The notes below the pieces were generated by a model that was not told the origin of the DNA, ran no database searches, and was given only the letters and a program-made list of their open reading frames with translations. The position numbers and the translations under genes were made by a program. 64,000 bases of DNA, from assembly GCA_963971535.1 (NCBI GenBank), contig OZ020598.1, positions 98,329,674-98,393,673 on the forward strand, read 5' to 3'. Below are positions 10,162 through 20,630 of the stretch, piece by piece. Each line of letters starts with the position of its first letter. Positions within the stretch are counted from its first letter, which is position 1. This DNA is from Notolepis coatsorum (Eukaryota; Chordata; Actinopteri; Aulopiformes; Paralepididae).

Positions 10162-10478
10162 CACACTGACAGGGTGTGACTTGCCAGGGGGTGGTGGAGA
10201 TTTCCCTCCCTCTGCTTTTCACGTCTCTACCTCTCGTTGTTTTTTATCACTGGTGGGGATATGATTTATCCTCCTTCTGGCCGTCTATAATAGACTATCA
10301 TTCATTCTAGCATTGAATTAAATACATAAATTCCTCAAAATCAGCAACCTACCTACTTTCCCCGCTTGCTAGTGCCTCCTCTCGCCGGGACAACAAACGG
10401 CTGGCCACTGCGAGCTGTGTCGATGGCCTCAGGTTGAATAACTACAGCCCAGCACTTTCAGTTGCACTGGCTTCTGCG
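10162..10478. other. Unassigned sequence
   Basis: Nothing recognisable was found between the TTAA end at 10161 and the target duplication of the Ty3 element. Confidence 0.4.
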
Positions 10479-10483
10479 CTACA

Positions 10484-10692
10484 TGTAATGTTTCTGTCCA
10501 TCAATGAAGAAACTGGGGTTCTTTGAATATCATTTATTTAGGTCCTGGTAGTAGTTTGGTAGCATACAACAGGTAGGTAGGTAACGTACATGTCAACATG
10601 CAACAGGTGTCTCATTATGACATTTATAGAGACTGTGTAGTCGTGGTACCCTGGTAGATGGGGCCATCTAGTGGTTAGTATAAATCACCACA
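10484..10692 (-). repeat. 3' LTR of the Ty3/Gypsy element
   Basis: This 209-bp LTR appears identical to the 5' copy at 14889-15097. The minus strand starts TGTGGTGATTTATAC and ends CATTACA. Confidence 0.9.
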
Positions 10693-10952
10693 TCCTCCTT
10701 TCTATGAATGCTATACCGGCATACAACAATAAATGTAAACATTTCTGTTGACTCAAAACACAGTCATCTTTTAGTTTTCTTCTACTGTTGCTATTTCCAA
10801 ATACAATTATCTCTATTTACTTTAACCTGCATACCATAAATCAACGTTATATATATACATCATGCTCTATAATTATTTTCCTTTTGCCTCTTCAATTTTT
10901 CTTTTCTTTTTATATTTTTTTAATGCAAAAGGATAGAGCTCTGTGCTGTTCT

Positions 10953-12623
10953 TTACAAATACTGAAGTCTGTCAGGTGGTCTAGACTGACGTGTAGATCT
11001 TCTCAGTACTGGTGTTGAAGGTGTCTGGTCAGCTGGTGGTGGCAAGTTTGTCAGCCCAGCTGTCGGTGGTGCTGCTGTGGTGCAAACTTCGTCATCAGCT
11101 GTTGACCGTTCTCCAAGTGTCTCTGGTGTTTTCAACAAGCTTCGTCGATTCCTTCTTAGGACTTGACCCTCTTCTGTTCTGACGGTGTAGGATCTAGGAC
11201 CCACTTCCTCCAGAACTGTGGCTCTCCTGTCCCAGTATTTAGAATCCTGTAGTCTCACTGTGTCACGCCGTGACAGTGGCACTAGACCTTTTGAGACTTT
11301 GTCATAGTTTGTTTTCCGTCTGTTTTGCAGACACTTCTGTTTCTGTCTCACAATGTTATTCTTCTTCTGTTTTGCAGTGCAAGGAAGTGTGGTTCGCAGC
11401 CTCCGTCCCATCAGAAGCTCAGCAGGAGACAGTCCATGTTCTAGTGGTGATGCTCTGTAACTCAGTAGAGCTAGATATGGATCAGAACCACTCTCTTTTG
11501 CCTTCAGGAGCAGCCTCTTTACTATGCCCACACCTTTCTCTGCTTTACCATTGGATTGGGCATACAGGGGACTTGAGGTTACATGCTGGAAATCATATTC
11601 TTCTGCAAAGTTTTGGAACTCCCTACAGTTGTAAGCTGGTCCGTTGTCAGAAACGAGAACCTGGCAAATTCCATGTCTCGCAAAGATAGATTTCATATGT
11701 GTAATCACACAAGTAGCTGTCATGCTGGAAAGCAGTGCTATCTCTGGATAGTTAGAAAAATAGTCTATAACCAGTAGATAATTCTTTCCATCCAGGTGGA
11801 ACAAGTCAGTTCCCACTTTTTGCCAAGGCACCTTAGGTAGGTCTGCAGTTACCATAGGCTCTTTCTGCTGCGTCGTATGGTGTTTCAGACAGGTTACACA
11901 GCTCGAGACCATCTTGTCAATGTCTGTGTTGATGCCTGGCCAATATATTGACGTTCTGGCCCTTCTCTTACATTTCTCCATTCCGAGGTGCCCCTCGTGA
12001 AGTCTCTTCAACATCTCTTGTCTCAGTGACTGAGGAATGACAATTGTGTTCTTTCTGAGTAACAGTCCATCTATCACACTCAGCTCTGCTCGGATGTTGT
12101 AATATTGCTGACAGTCTCCTTTAGGCCAGCTCTCTTTCATATTAGTCATAACCCTCTGTAGCAGGGGGTCCTTCTCCGTTTCTGCTGAAATCTGTTTAGA
12201 TTTTCTGTCTGACACAGGAAGGGATTTTGCAATCAAGTTCACATGAAATTCAACATCAGCCTCTGTCGAGCTCACAGGTGCGTCACTCTGTGTCGTTGCC
12301 CTGGACAGAGCATCAGCCATCACAATGTGTTTACCTGGTGTGTATATCAGCTCAAAATCATAACGTTGCAGCTTCATCATCAGTCTCTGTATGCGTGGTG
12401 ACATCTCACTGAGGTTCTTCTTTATGATGGAGATCAACGGCTTGTGGTCTGTCTCTGCCACAAATCTTGGTAGGCCATACACATAACTGTGGAATTTTTC
12501 AAATCCATAGACTAGTCCTAAACACTCCTTTTCAATTTGTGCATAGCGACATTCAGTTACTGTCATCGTTCTTGATGCATAGGCAACTGGCCTCCAATCA
12601 TCTCCATCCGCTTGTAGCAGCAC
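10953..12623 (-). CDS. pol: Pol, second part: RNase H and integrase
   Basis: This 556-residue frame starts within RNase H (WRPVAYASRTMTVTECRYAQ, ETDHKPLISI). The integrase has an HHCC zinc domain (H..H in LHEGHLG, CVTC) around residues 215-250. The DDE core comprises D in GTDLFHLDGKNYL, D in LVSDNGPAYN and E in SNGKAEKGVG. A C-terminal region (VRLQDSKYWDRRATVLEEVG) and a Pro/Thr-rich tail follow. It depends on the upstream pol frame, from which it is separated by a one-base shift near 12,685. A 57-bp stretch of this gene (11199-11255) reappears at 35286-35342. Confidence 0.85.
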   Translation of the reverse strand: MLLQADGDDWRPVAYASRTMTVTECRYAQIEKECLGLVYGFEKFHSYVYGLPRFVAETDHKPLISIIKKNLSEMSPRIQRLMMKLQRYDFELIYTPGKHIVMADALSRATTQSDAPVSSTEADVEFHVNLIAKSLPVSDRKSKQISAETEKDPLLQRVMTNMKESWPKGDCQQYYNIRAELSVIDGLLLRKNTIVIPQSLRQEMLKRLHEGHLGMEKCKRRARTSIYWPGINTDIDKMVSSCVTCLKHHTTQQKEPMVTADLPKVPWQKVGTDLFHLDGKNYLLVIDYFSNYPEIALLSSMTATCVITHMKSIFARHGICQVLVSDNGPAYNCREFQNFAEEYDFQHVTSSPLYAQSNGKAEKGVGIVKRLLLKAKESGSDPYLALLSYRASPLEHGLSPAELLMGRRLRTTLPCTAKQKKNNIVRQKQKCLQNRRKTNYDKVSKGLVPLSRRDTVRLQDSKYWDRRATVLEEVGPRSYTVRTEEGQVLRRNRRSLLKTPETLGERSTADDEVCTTAAPPTAGLTNLPPPADQTPSTPVLRRSTRQSRPPDRLQYL

Positions 12624-12678
12624 CGCTCCAATCCCATTTTTGGATGAGTCAGTGGAAATCTTTATCCTTTTGGACGGG

Positions 12679-13881
12679 TCAAAAAAATGTCAACACCGGC
12701 TCCGTTGTGAGCATGGTTTTCAGTGTTGTCCACTCCTCTTCATGACTGTCAGTCCACTTGAAGTCACACTTGTGGTGTAACAGCTGTCTGAGGTGCACTG
12801 TCTTGGTTGACAAAGTTGGTATGAACTTTCCAACAAAGTTTATCATTCCCATCATTCTCAACACACCTTGCTTATCCTCAGGTCTCGGCATCTCCACTAT
12901 AGCTTTCACCTTGCGGATGTCAGGCTCGACACCTGCACTCGAAAGCTTGTCTCCCAGAAAGGTGATTTCTCTCACACCAAACTGGCATTTTGCTCTGTTG
13001 AGCTTTAGTCCATGCTTTTTGACATTTTGCAGAACCTTGATGAGTCTCTCATTGTGCTGCTCCAGTGTGGATCCCCACACCACCACATCATCCACATACA
13101 CTCGTGCTCCCTCTATACCTTCCAGTATGTGCTCCATAGATCTGTGGAACACTTCAGGAGCAGAGCATATTCCAAAAGGCATCCTTTGGAACGAGTAGCG
13201 GCCAAACGGTGTATTGAATGTACAGTACTTTGTGCTGTCTTCGTGCAGTTTGATCTGCCAAAAGCCCTGTGAAGCATCCAATTTACTGAAATACCTTGCA
13301 CCGGCCATTTCACTCGTTATTTCCTCTCTTGTTGGAATCTGATAATGCTCTCTTTTTATGTTTGCATTTAGGTCTTTTGGATCCATGCACAGACGTATAT
13401 CACCATTTGGCTTCTTGGCACACACCATCGAATTCACCCACTCAGTGGGCTCCTCCACTCTCTTTATCACCCCCAGTGACATCATTCGGTCGAGCTCTTG
13501 CTTCACCTTTTCTCTGAGCGGTGTTGGAACCCGCCTGGGAGCATGTATGACTGGCTGTGCATCCTCTTTCAGTTGGATCTTGTAGGTGTATGGTAAGACA
13601 CCAAACCCTTTGAATACATCAGTATACTGATCCACTGTTGTCTCTATGTCATTCTGTGCATTTGTTTTGATGCTATACATCCTTTTGACTAAACCCAATT
13701 GTTCACATGCCTCATCTCCCAACAGTGAGTCATGTCCATCTGGAACTATTACAAACATGAGGTGATGCTCTTTGCCTTTAACTCTCACCTTCAGTCTGCA
13801 CATTCCTCTTGTGGGGATGGGCTGTCCATTGTAGGCTTTGAGTGGAATGGGATTAGGACGAATGTGGGGCTTCACTTTCAT
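12679..13881 (-). CDS. pol: Pol, first part: protease remainder and reverse transcriptase
   Basis: This 400-residue frame continues from the gag frame after the TAA. The first 80 residues finish the protease (LMFVIVPDGHDSLLGDEAC). RT follows with RVPTPLREKVKQELDRM, AKKPNGDIRLCMDPKDLN, FSKLDASQGFWQI, FQRMPFGICSAPEVF and the catalytic YVDDVV near residue 266. The thumb/connection ends at TEPVLTFF, where a run of seven T (plus TTTTTTT-equivalent A run) shifts the frame by one base and ends the ORF; the RNase H domain resumes in another frame. The rest appears intact, so the shift may be recent or a sequencing error. Confidence 0.85.
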   Translation of the reverse strand: MKVKPHIRPNPIPLKAYNGQPIPTRGMCRLKVRVKGKEHHLMFVIVPDGHDSLLGDEACEQLGLVKRMYSIKTNAQNDIETTVDQYTDVFKGFGVLPYTYKIQLKEDAQPVIHAPRRVPTPLREKVKQELDRMMSLGVIKRVEEPTEWVNSMVCAKKPNGDIRLCMDPKDLNANIKREHYQIPTREEITSEMAGARYFSKLDASQGFWQIKLHEDSTKYCTFNTPFGRYSFQRMPFGICSAPEVFHRSMEHILEGIEGARVYVDDVVVWGSTLEQHNERLIKVLQNVKKHGLKLNRAKCQFGVREITFLGDKLSSAGVEPDIRKVKAIVEMPRPEDKQGVLRMMGMINFVGKFIPTLSTKTVHLRQLLHHKCDFKWTDSHEEEWTTLKTMLTTEPVLTFF

Positions 13882-13896
13882 TTTTCTGATGTGAAG

Positions 13897-14859
13897 TTAA
13901 TTTATCATATTAGCCTTTGCTCCTGTATCCAGTTTAAAAGCAATTACAGCTCCATTTATATGCAAGGGCTCGGTCCACTTGTCCTGCTCCACTCTATTCA
14001 CACTTGTCTGTCTGTCCTCATCCTGTGTCACCATGCCCACAAAGAAGGAATCACACAGGTCATTTTCCTCTACTGTGTGTACACGTTCCCCTCTGCCTTT
14101 TTTTCCCTTGGCAAAGCATTGCTTGGAAAAGTGATTTTGTCCTTGACACTTATGGCACATTTTTCCATATGCTGGGCATTGTCTTGGTGCATGACGAGTA
14201 CCACATCTTTTACATTGAAAAGTGTCTGATCCCTTTTGTTGATTGTACCGCCCCCTTTCTCCCTTGTTGTAGGGCTTTCTCGTTACCATAGCAACCGCTG
14301 CTCCGTCCCTAGCGTCTCCCGCAAATGTTCTGGCATGCTGTACTGCTAATTCACTTGCGTGACATATTCTCACAGCTGATTCAAGGGTTAGCTCTGTCTC
14401 CCGCAGTAACCTCTCCCTCAGTTTCGAATCCAGTACGCCAAACACAATTTGATCACGGATCATAGAGTCGTGCACATCTCCAAAATTACACGTTCTAGCT
14501 TTTAGCTTTAAGTCCGTTAGAAACACATCACAACTTTCAGCAGACTGTTGCATCCTCGAGCGAAACACATACCTTTCAAAGGTTTCGTTCTTCTTCGGGG
14601 AACAGTGTTCATCAAACTTCTTGACAACCTCCGCAAACTTCTCTCTGTCCTCTGCCTCGGCGAACACAAACGTGTTATATACTTCCACGGCTTGTTGTCC
14701 CGCGATGGTCAGAAGCAGTGCAATTCGCCTCGTTTCAGACTTTCCTTCCAGTCCAACAGCCATCAGGTACAGCATGAAACGCTGTTTGAAGGTACGCCAC
14801 TCATAATCCACATTACCAGTCCAATTCACAGCGTCCGGCGGCTTCACACTTTCCATCAT
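13897..14859 (-). CDS. gag: Gag polyprotein of Ty3/Gypsy element, ending in protease DTG
   Basis: This 320-residue frame starts just inside the 5' LTR. Residues 20-175 look like a retrotransposon capsid region (FKQRFMLYLMAVG, ERYVFRSRMQQ). Two zinc knuckles follow: CKRCGTRHAPRQC (216-228, slightly short spacing) and CHKCQGQNHFSKQC (235-248). The last residues read KLDTGAKANMIN, so the DTG active-site triplet of the aspartic protease (311-313) is here. A TAA stop then separates it in the same frame from the pol frame, which continues 15 nt further on. Readthrough, or a mutation, would be needed to make Gag-Pol. Confidence 0.85.
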   Translation of the reverse strand: MMESVKPPDAVNWTGNVDYEWRTFKQRFMLYLMAVGLEGKSETRRIALLLTIAGQQAVEVYNTFVFAEAEDREKFAEVVKKFDEHCSPKKNETFERYVFRSRMQQSAESCDVFLTDLKLKARTCNFGDVHDSMIRDQIVFGVLDSKLRERLLRETELTLESAVRICHASELAVQHARTFAGDARDGAAVAMVTRKPYNKGERGRYNQQKGSDTFQCKRCGTRHAPRQCPAYGKMCHKCQGQNHFSKQCFAKGKKGRGERVHTVEENDLCDSFFVGMVTQDEDRQTSVNRVEQDKWTEPLHINGAVIAFKLDTGAKANMIN

Positions 14860-14888
14860 GACGACTCGTGATTACACTCCTGGTACCA

Positions 14889-15097
14889 TGTAATGTTTCT
14901 GTCCATCAATGAAGAAACTGGGGTTCTTTGAATATCATTTATTTAGGTCCTGGTAGTAGTTTGGTAGCATACAACAGGTAGGTAGGTAACGTACATGTCA
15001 ACATGCAACAGGTGTCTCATTATGACATTTATAGAGACTGTGTAGTCGTGGTACCCTGGTAGATGGGGCCATCTAGTGGTTAGTATAAATCACCACA
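14889..15097 (-). repeat. 5' LTR of the Ty3/Gypsy element
   Basis: This 209-bp LTR should hold the promoter of the element. Read from the minus strand it contains TTTATA near its start. It is followed at once by the primer-binding-like TGG sequence. Confidence 0.9.
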
Positions 15098-15102
15098 CTA
15101 CA

Positions 15103-16121
15103 GACCAGAGAATTTGATGCAGAGTGGATCTTGTTAAGAGCGAGATTCAAGTCAAAGCTAATTTCTCTCTGACATGCATGAGTTTTATAAACATCCTCTT
15201 CGTCAGAAAGCTCTAAGCAGTGTGGTCTAGCAAGAAATATAAATTCCTCAAAAGGCCTATATGACACAGCATAACATAATAATATATATATATATATATA
15301 TATATATCAACATATGTGCAGTGTTGAACGCTGTAAGATTTCGGTGTTTCAGCCTGGTAGTCGATCATTATCAGCCCTCATGGCCTCTTTCCATGTCGTA
15401 TCTGCGTTGTGATTTTTGTTGGTTCCGTTCCATCGTTCGTGGTGGAATTCGGTCCTCCCATGGTGTACTGGCTGAGACACCCCTATCTCTCCTGTGAACA
15501 ATCGTACACTGAATCGGACTGTTTATATCGAAAAGGATGTTTATTTACAATAAAACAGAGGTGTAATACAGAATGAAATGAAGGAGGAAAAACAAAGGTT
15601 TAAAGGTCTAAGAAAGCTAAGAAAAGATCTTATCTATTTGTCTCATTCTCTCTCTTGTCCCGCTCACTCTCTCCTCTCCCCCAGCCCTCCATCAGCAGGG
15701 CTGCCTTTCTCTCTGTACGATGTTGCTCTCTGCTGTCCAAACCCAACTGACGTTTTGACCGGTTTGTTATCTTAAAATGTCGCTCTCCCCCTCCCTGAGA
15801 CGTGTCCTCGCCCCTCCCCCGTGCCTCTCTCTGTCTCCCTATGGTCTGTGGTTGTTATCTTTTCAGGAATGCTATCCGACCTTGAGGCCATCTAACTCTG
15901 TCGGGGGGAAGAACCCTGAGCGCCATCCACTTTGACCCAGATAAAAGCTTACAACGGTATCAAAAGTTGTGACGTTGCCAGGCCTGTTGCCTGGCACCTA
16001 TCTCCGGTCACCATAGCGACCGACAGCTCTGAGATGGTGTCCCTCCAAATCCTGACACACATACCTCACCTGAGCTGTTAACCTAAACACCACTTTGCAG
16101 GCCATAGCTAACTTTAACCTC
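15103..16121. other. Unassigned sequence with a TA microsatellite
   Basis: An AT repeat (TA)n lies at about 15281-15306. The remainder, to the start of the next TTAA element, holds no motif I recognise. A run of CTCTCT-rich words lies at 15640-15840. Confidence 0.4.
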
Positions 16122-17759
16122 TTAACTTGCACCGGCCCTCATGCGCATGCACACAAGTCACAGCAATTTGCGAGCGTCTAGCTGCTCGGGCTGCATTTTT
16201 TGCCGAACATATAAGATGTTCGAAAGATGTATTTGTTGCCGTTCGAACGCCACATCACTCAACCAAATCTGTGCCTCGGTTCTCGAGTTACATGACGATA
16301 TGTCAGGCGAGCGTCTTTTTATGTGGCGCGTGTCAGATGACCACCCCGGACTCCAGATGCTCCAGAACTGCCAATCATCCGCTGATGGCGAAAATTATTG
16401 ATCAGTGTTGTAGCCAACAAATGTAGGTTTCCAACTTGTGTACTAAAAAATGTCTGTAGTGGTTGCAATATTCCAATATTCCAGCAGGTATAAGCTGAAA
16501 AACACAGCGGCTTCATAGCCTGAAGTCGTATGTAGTACAGGTCCAAATTTAGGAAACCTTTTAATAAAAATCCGTTCAGAAATGGGTCTTTGAGAGACGT
16601 CAGAGTAAAACCGGCGACAAAAAAAGCTCTCAAATCCATTTCCTCATCCACCGCCGTTCATCCTGAAGTGTGATTCACTTCTTCATTTGACACATCATTT
16701 GAAAGCTTACATTCTGTACTTTCGCAATCTGGAAAAATTTAAATGTAGAGATCTGGCACAAACCGCTGTGCGGAGACACAAATGGCCTTCTATATTTATA
16801 TTTGAATTGTATGTTTTTTGTTTAATGCCCTGTTTTATGTTGAAACTTGTTGTGTGCCGTGTTGGTCAGGACTCCCTGGAAGAGATCTTGTATCTCAATG
16901 GGACATTCCTGGATAAATAAAGGATACAAAAATGACTATGGCCCATTCAACATCGGGTATCTATCATTTCCGGATGTGGGAACGTTATATTTTTCCATTC
17001 ATACATTGTCGTGTTAGTACCGTCGAGAATATAAGTATGTTTTTAGACTGTATAGCAGTCATTCCTAAAATGCGAGTTATAGGCCCGACGCATATGATAC
17101 ATTATCGATTGTTTTGTTCCTATACACGCTATATTAAAAAATTCAAATGTATATGATCGGTATACATTATGCTTCATCATGCGTGAAGGAAAGGGGGGGG
17201 GTCGTTTATAATTCCTTGATCGTCGGTAACAGCTTTTTTTAGTATGGGTTGATACGTTGATCAGACTGATTGCAGTGAAATAAATGGACAATCGAGCTGA
17301 AAATAACGTGAGCTTCCTCTTACCTGTGCCCGATGAGACTGGAGGAAAAATATTCCAATTATTTGATGTCGATCTGCTAGATCCATTTTCCGTTTGTATG
17401 ACGCAATAAACACCGAAATCATATTGATTCTTGCGTTTAGAAAGCGATCCAATGCACTCGAGTGTGTATCTAGACCCACGTTACAATATATCTCTGCCGG
17501 AGGATTTTCCCCGATGCACCGAGCGCCACTTCCGGTTTGGCGTGGAGTGTAACTCGCCCGAAATCCACCAGGGGGGCGGTATTGAGGCGTTGCAATATCA
17601 GACAGGGTCCAGCTGCGTCCCGGAGGGAGGCTGGATGAATTATGAATGCCATGGCGAAATAATTTAATATTGATCCCAAAAAAGAGTTTACTCGTTGTTG
17701 GTGCACAACGATTGGCGGGCAATAACGAGTATATTCGTTGTTGGCGCACAATGTGTTAA
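16122..17759 (-). mobile_element. piggyBac-like element, copy c (left end weak)
   Basis: The right end, reversed, is TTAACACATTGTGCGCCAAC. The left end is uncertain: the best candidate is TTAACTTGCACCGGCC at 16122. The segment 16925-17215 matches copies a and b (CTATGGCCCATTCAACATC, the G-run followed by GTCGTTTATAATTCC). On the minus strand 17335-17430 reads RKMDLADRHQIIGIFFLQSH followed by a CAGGTAAGAGG donor. A LINE 3' tail (GAGATCTTGTATCTCAATGG, then ATAAATAAAG, near 16880-16920) is inserted. Confidence 0.55.
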
Positions 17760-17788
17760 TACATTTATTCATGTCTATCATTCTGATG

Positions 17789-18296
17789 TATTGTATGGAA
17801 ATCTTTTTTTTGTATCCTCTTTTTCTCTGCCTGATTTTTCTATTTTTCCTCCCCATCCCAATTTAGTCGTTATGCCAATTCCCCCCCTCCCCTACCTGGT
17901 TGTTGTGCGCATGTTCCTCCTACTGGTCGGTACAAGGGAACCCTGAAGTCAACCACACCTTCCTCCGACACATGTGGAGACAGCCAGTGGCTCTCTTATC
18001 ACCTGGCAGCGAGGACTCTCATTGGCGAAGCGTAACGCGTGGGAGGTCACGCTGCCTTCACCATTTCCTGCCTTTCGCTGAGCAGGCGCCCAGACCTGAC
18101 CTGTAGGCGTCACTGTCCACAACGCCAGATTACCACCCTCGACTTCCCTCCCGCTAACTCAGCCAAACGAATTAGTATGACGATCGGCCCAAGCCGCAGG
18201 CAATGCTGACTCCGGGAGTCGAGACCTCAGCCTCTTGCATTGGTGACGAGCGCAATCTCCGCTACGCCATCTGACCGCCTATTGTATGGAAATCTT
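17789..18296 (-). mobile_element. tRNA-derived SINE, copy 2, with 17-bp target duplication
   Basis: The SINE (17806-18279, minus) is a diverged copy of the element at 2633-3126. It keeps the CGTAACGCGTGGGAGG and GAGCAGGCGCCC segments and the tRNA-like head at its right end. TATTGTATGGAAATCTT lies on both sides (17789-17805 and 18280-18296), a perfect 17-bp duplication. Confidence 0.9.
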
Positions 18297-18999
18297 AAGC
18301 CTCTGTTCAGTGGCAACTGTGAACAGCTATTTCTGACCGGAAGGCCAGGCAGCTGTTGGTAAGAATCACAGGCAGAGACGGCAGGATTTTGGCTGACTAA
18401 GAGGAATCTGGTTACAGTACTCACACATGTATGCTATGTATGAATCAATCTATTGTTCCATTATCTATTGTAAGAATGTATAGACAAACATCTACAAATA
18501 TTGTGTACTATTACAAAATGTGCTGTTTACTGTATTAAAACAGGCCATTGCCCAAGTGTAGAAATGCACTGATTTGACCCTCAGTCTGTCCTTCACAACT
18601 GAACCACAGGTGACAAGACTGTAAGCCTAGATCCTTGATATTTTAGCCTGTTTTTCCTTGTTTAGTCGTATTGCATGAAGCTGGCCCGGCCCCCAACGAG
18701 TATAAGATGTCACATGTTAGAGAGGTTCAACACACTCTCTGCGAGGCCCTGGCTAAGTACTGACTGTGTCCACTCCACAGCTGTGATGTGTATTCTCTGT
18801 AATATTGTTTTATTCACTCTGTAATAAATCTTTGAACCTAAAACCCTCTTCTTAACCGTCTCTTCAAGGTCAAATTAACTGAACCCGACACTATGCAGGA
18901 ATGCCATACATCCCTGTGGACCTATACAACAGGCACCAGAGAGTCTGTGTTGAGCTCAGTTGAAATCCAATCCTAACTAGCTGCGATACCTATTTCTCT
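18297..18999. other. Unassigned; possible solo LTR-like stretch
   Basis: Around 18600-18890 the sequence has a TATA-like AGTATAAGATG, a polyadenylation word AATAAATC and an ending CTGAACCCGACA, a layout seen in solo LTRs. I could not define matching ends or a target duplication, so this stays a weak guess. Confidence 0.25.
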
Positions 19000-19545
19000 A
19001 TTTGGTCTTTGGTCAGTCATGTTTCTCTGATCCTATTTCCAGCACGCCATGGTGGTCAGGCACCTGCCTACATCTGCTACCTACTGCGTCCATAGTACAC
19101 CACGAGCAGATCACTCAGTTCATCTGACCAGGGATTGCTGGCTGTCCCCGGTCTAGATTAAAGACAAAAGGGGACAGAGCCTTCGAAACCATGGCCCCCA
19201 GGCTATAGAATGCTCTGCCCTTGGACCTTAGATCTGTGGCTGTCCCCGGTCTAGATTAAAGACAAAAGGGGACAGAGCCTTCGAAACCGTGGCCCCCAGG
19301 CTCTGCCCTTGGACCTTAGATCTGTGGTCTCGGTAAACACCTTTAAAAATCAGCTAAAGACTGTGCTGTTCAAACAGGCGTTGGCTAATTATGCTCTGTG
19401 TAAATCTTTTGTCTTTTTTTTTTCCCTCACGTTTTTAATAATTTTATTTTACCATGCTGCTATCTTTGCACGTTATTGATGTTTTTACTATGTGAATCAC
19501 TTTGTGACCCTGGTCTGTGAAAGGTGCTATATAAATAAACACAGC
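19000..19545 (+). mobile_element. L2-type LINE 3' end with internal 98-bp duplication
   Basis: The end (CACTTTGTGACCCTGG, GTGAAAGGTGCTATATAAAT) is the conserved 3' tail of fish L2-type LINEs. Upstream words (GACAGAGCCTTCGAAACC, CTTAGATCTGTGG, AAACAGGCGTTGGC) are from the ORF2 C-terminus. The block starting at 19141 (GCTGTCCCCGGTCTAG) is repeated from 19239 with few differences, a tandem duplication offset by 98 bp. Confidence 0.65.
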
Positions 19546-19608
19546 CACACATACTCGTAGTCGGCGAGTTAACCCGACTATCATCGTGACTGGCGCTGAA
19601 TGAGTTAA
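19546..19608 (-). mobile_element. Solo piggyBac-like terminus
   Basis: Reversed, this reads TTAACTCATTCAGCGCCAG and then GTCGGGTTAACTCG, matching the 5' end of copy b including its inner GGGTTAAC. Only about 60 bp remains before the L2 tail. Confidence 0.5.
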
Positions 19609-20013
19609 TGACGAAACACAACACTAACTTTTCAGATTTACCAGCACCCACCCCCCTCCCCCATGATGACTGGTTATTTGGTCCGTTTTTCTTTTTTTCG
19701 ATTTTAATATTCTATACACTCTCACAGTGTTATCATTGGAACACTCGAGGGTGCAATGCCGGCCGAATCCTGCTAGGTGGCAGTATCGCCTACCCTTTGA
19801 AACCTTATTTCACACTGTGTGTTACATTTTATATGGTCCGGGCGGAGAATTTGGACCCCGGCAAGTGATACGCTTCATCGGAGCAACTTGGAACGCGTTC
19901 AGCACACTTGATGCATATTTTGTGCCATTTCATGTCAGGGACCCGATGGACATCAATACTGGAAATCGCGATCAGACAATTGGAGTATTCATTTTGGAAT
20001 AACTCCTAGGTAA
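19605..20013 (+). mobile_element. piggyBac-like element, copy d, left fragment
   Basis: The plus frame reads RWQYRLPFETLFHTVCY and, further on, DPMDINTGNRDQTIGVFILE with a GGTAAGG donor, the pattern shared with copies a, b and c. The 3' part of the same copy probably lies at 22944-23321, beyond the LINE X insertion. The left terminus is not convincing. Confidence 0.45.
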
Positions 20014-20257
20014 GGTAAGGACTATATGAATGAATGAATGAATGAATGAATGAATGAATGAATGAATGAATGAATGAAAACTTTATTAACAGATTGCAGA
20101 ATGGGTACAGTACAGTACTGTAGGAGTGGGGGGGGGTTGGGTAGGAGGGGTGGGTGGGGGACACAGTACAACTGTACAAACAACACTGTACATTGGATTA
20201 TTGACAAGACCATACTTGGTAATTTACTGTACATTGGAGGGGGTTGTGTTCGGACAT

Positions 20258-20545
20258 TTACAGGGGCCAGTTTCGAGTTGCAGTCTCCCTTAGGTGTTTT
20301 TTGAGAGTGTTTTTGAAAGTGGGTAGTGATTCACATTCCTTTACAGCTTTGGGTAGGGCGTTCCACATTGATGTGGCATAATTGCGAAACGTGTTTAGTC
20401 CCTTGTTTGAGCCGAATCTGGGTTTAACATGATTTGTGGAGCTCCCTCTGGTGTTGTGATCGTGGTATTCACTGACCTTTGGGAAGTATTTTGTCATGTA
20501 CATGGGTACCTTGGTCGTGTAGTGTATCTTGTAGACCAGGCCCAT
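20258..20545 (-). pseudogene. LINE X ORF2 C-terminus after the frameshift
   Basis: This frame (MGLVYKIHYTTKVPMYMTKY, RGSSTNHVKPRFGSNKGLNT, MWNALPKAVKECESLPTFKN) is the end of ORF2 in family X. The piece encoding FRNYATSMWNALP also occurs, degraded, in intron 3 of the gene at 59007-61819 (near 60110-60150), which links those intron copies to this family. Confidence 0.7.
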
Positions 20546-20630
20546 TGCAAGTTGCTGTACTCTGTCGTCTACTCTAAGCCATCCTAGGTTGTCAAAGTGG
20601 GCAGGGGTGAGGTGGGTTCTAGGAGTAAGG

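Larger units (their letters stand above)
10479..15102 (-). mobile_element. Ty3/Gypsy LTR retrotransposon, complete, very young
   Basis: LTRs of 209 bp lie at 10484-10692 and 14889-15097, and I read them as identical. In element orientation each starts TG and ends CA. CTACA flanks both sides (10479-10483, 15098-15102). A primer-binding-like TGGTACCAGGAGTG follows the 5' LTR (14875-14888, minus) and a polypurine tract AAAGGAGGA abuts the 3' LTR (10693-10701). Gene order is gag, protease, RT, RNase H, integrase: the Ty3/Gypsy order. Confidence 0.95.

Noticed and set aside
18600..18900. Solo retroviral LTR
   Set aside because: A TATA-like word and AATAAA are present, but no matching ends or target duplication could be found; kept only as a weak note.
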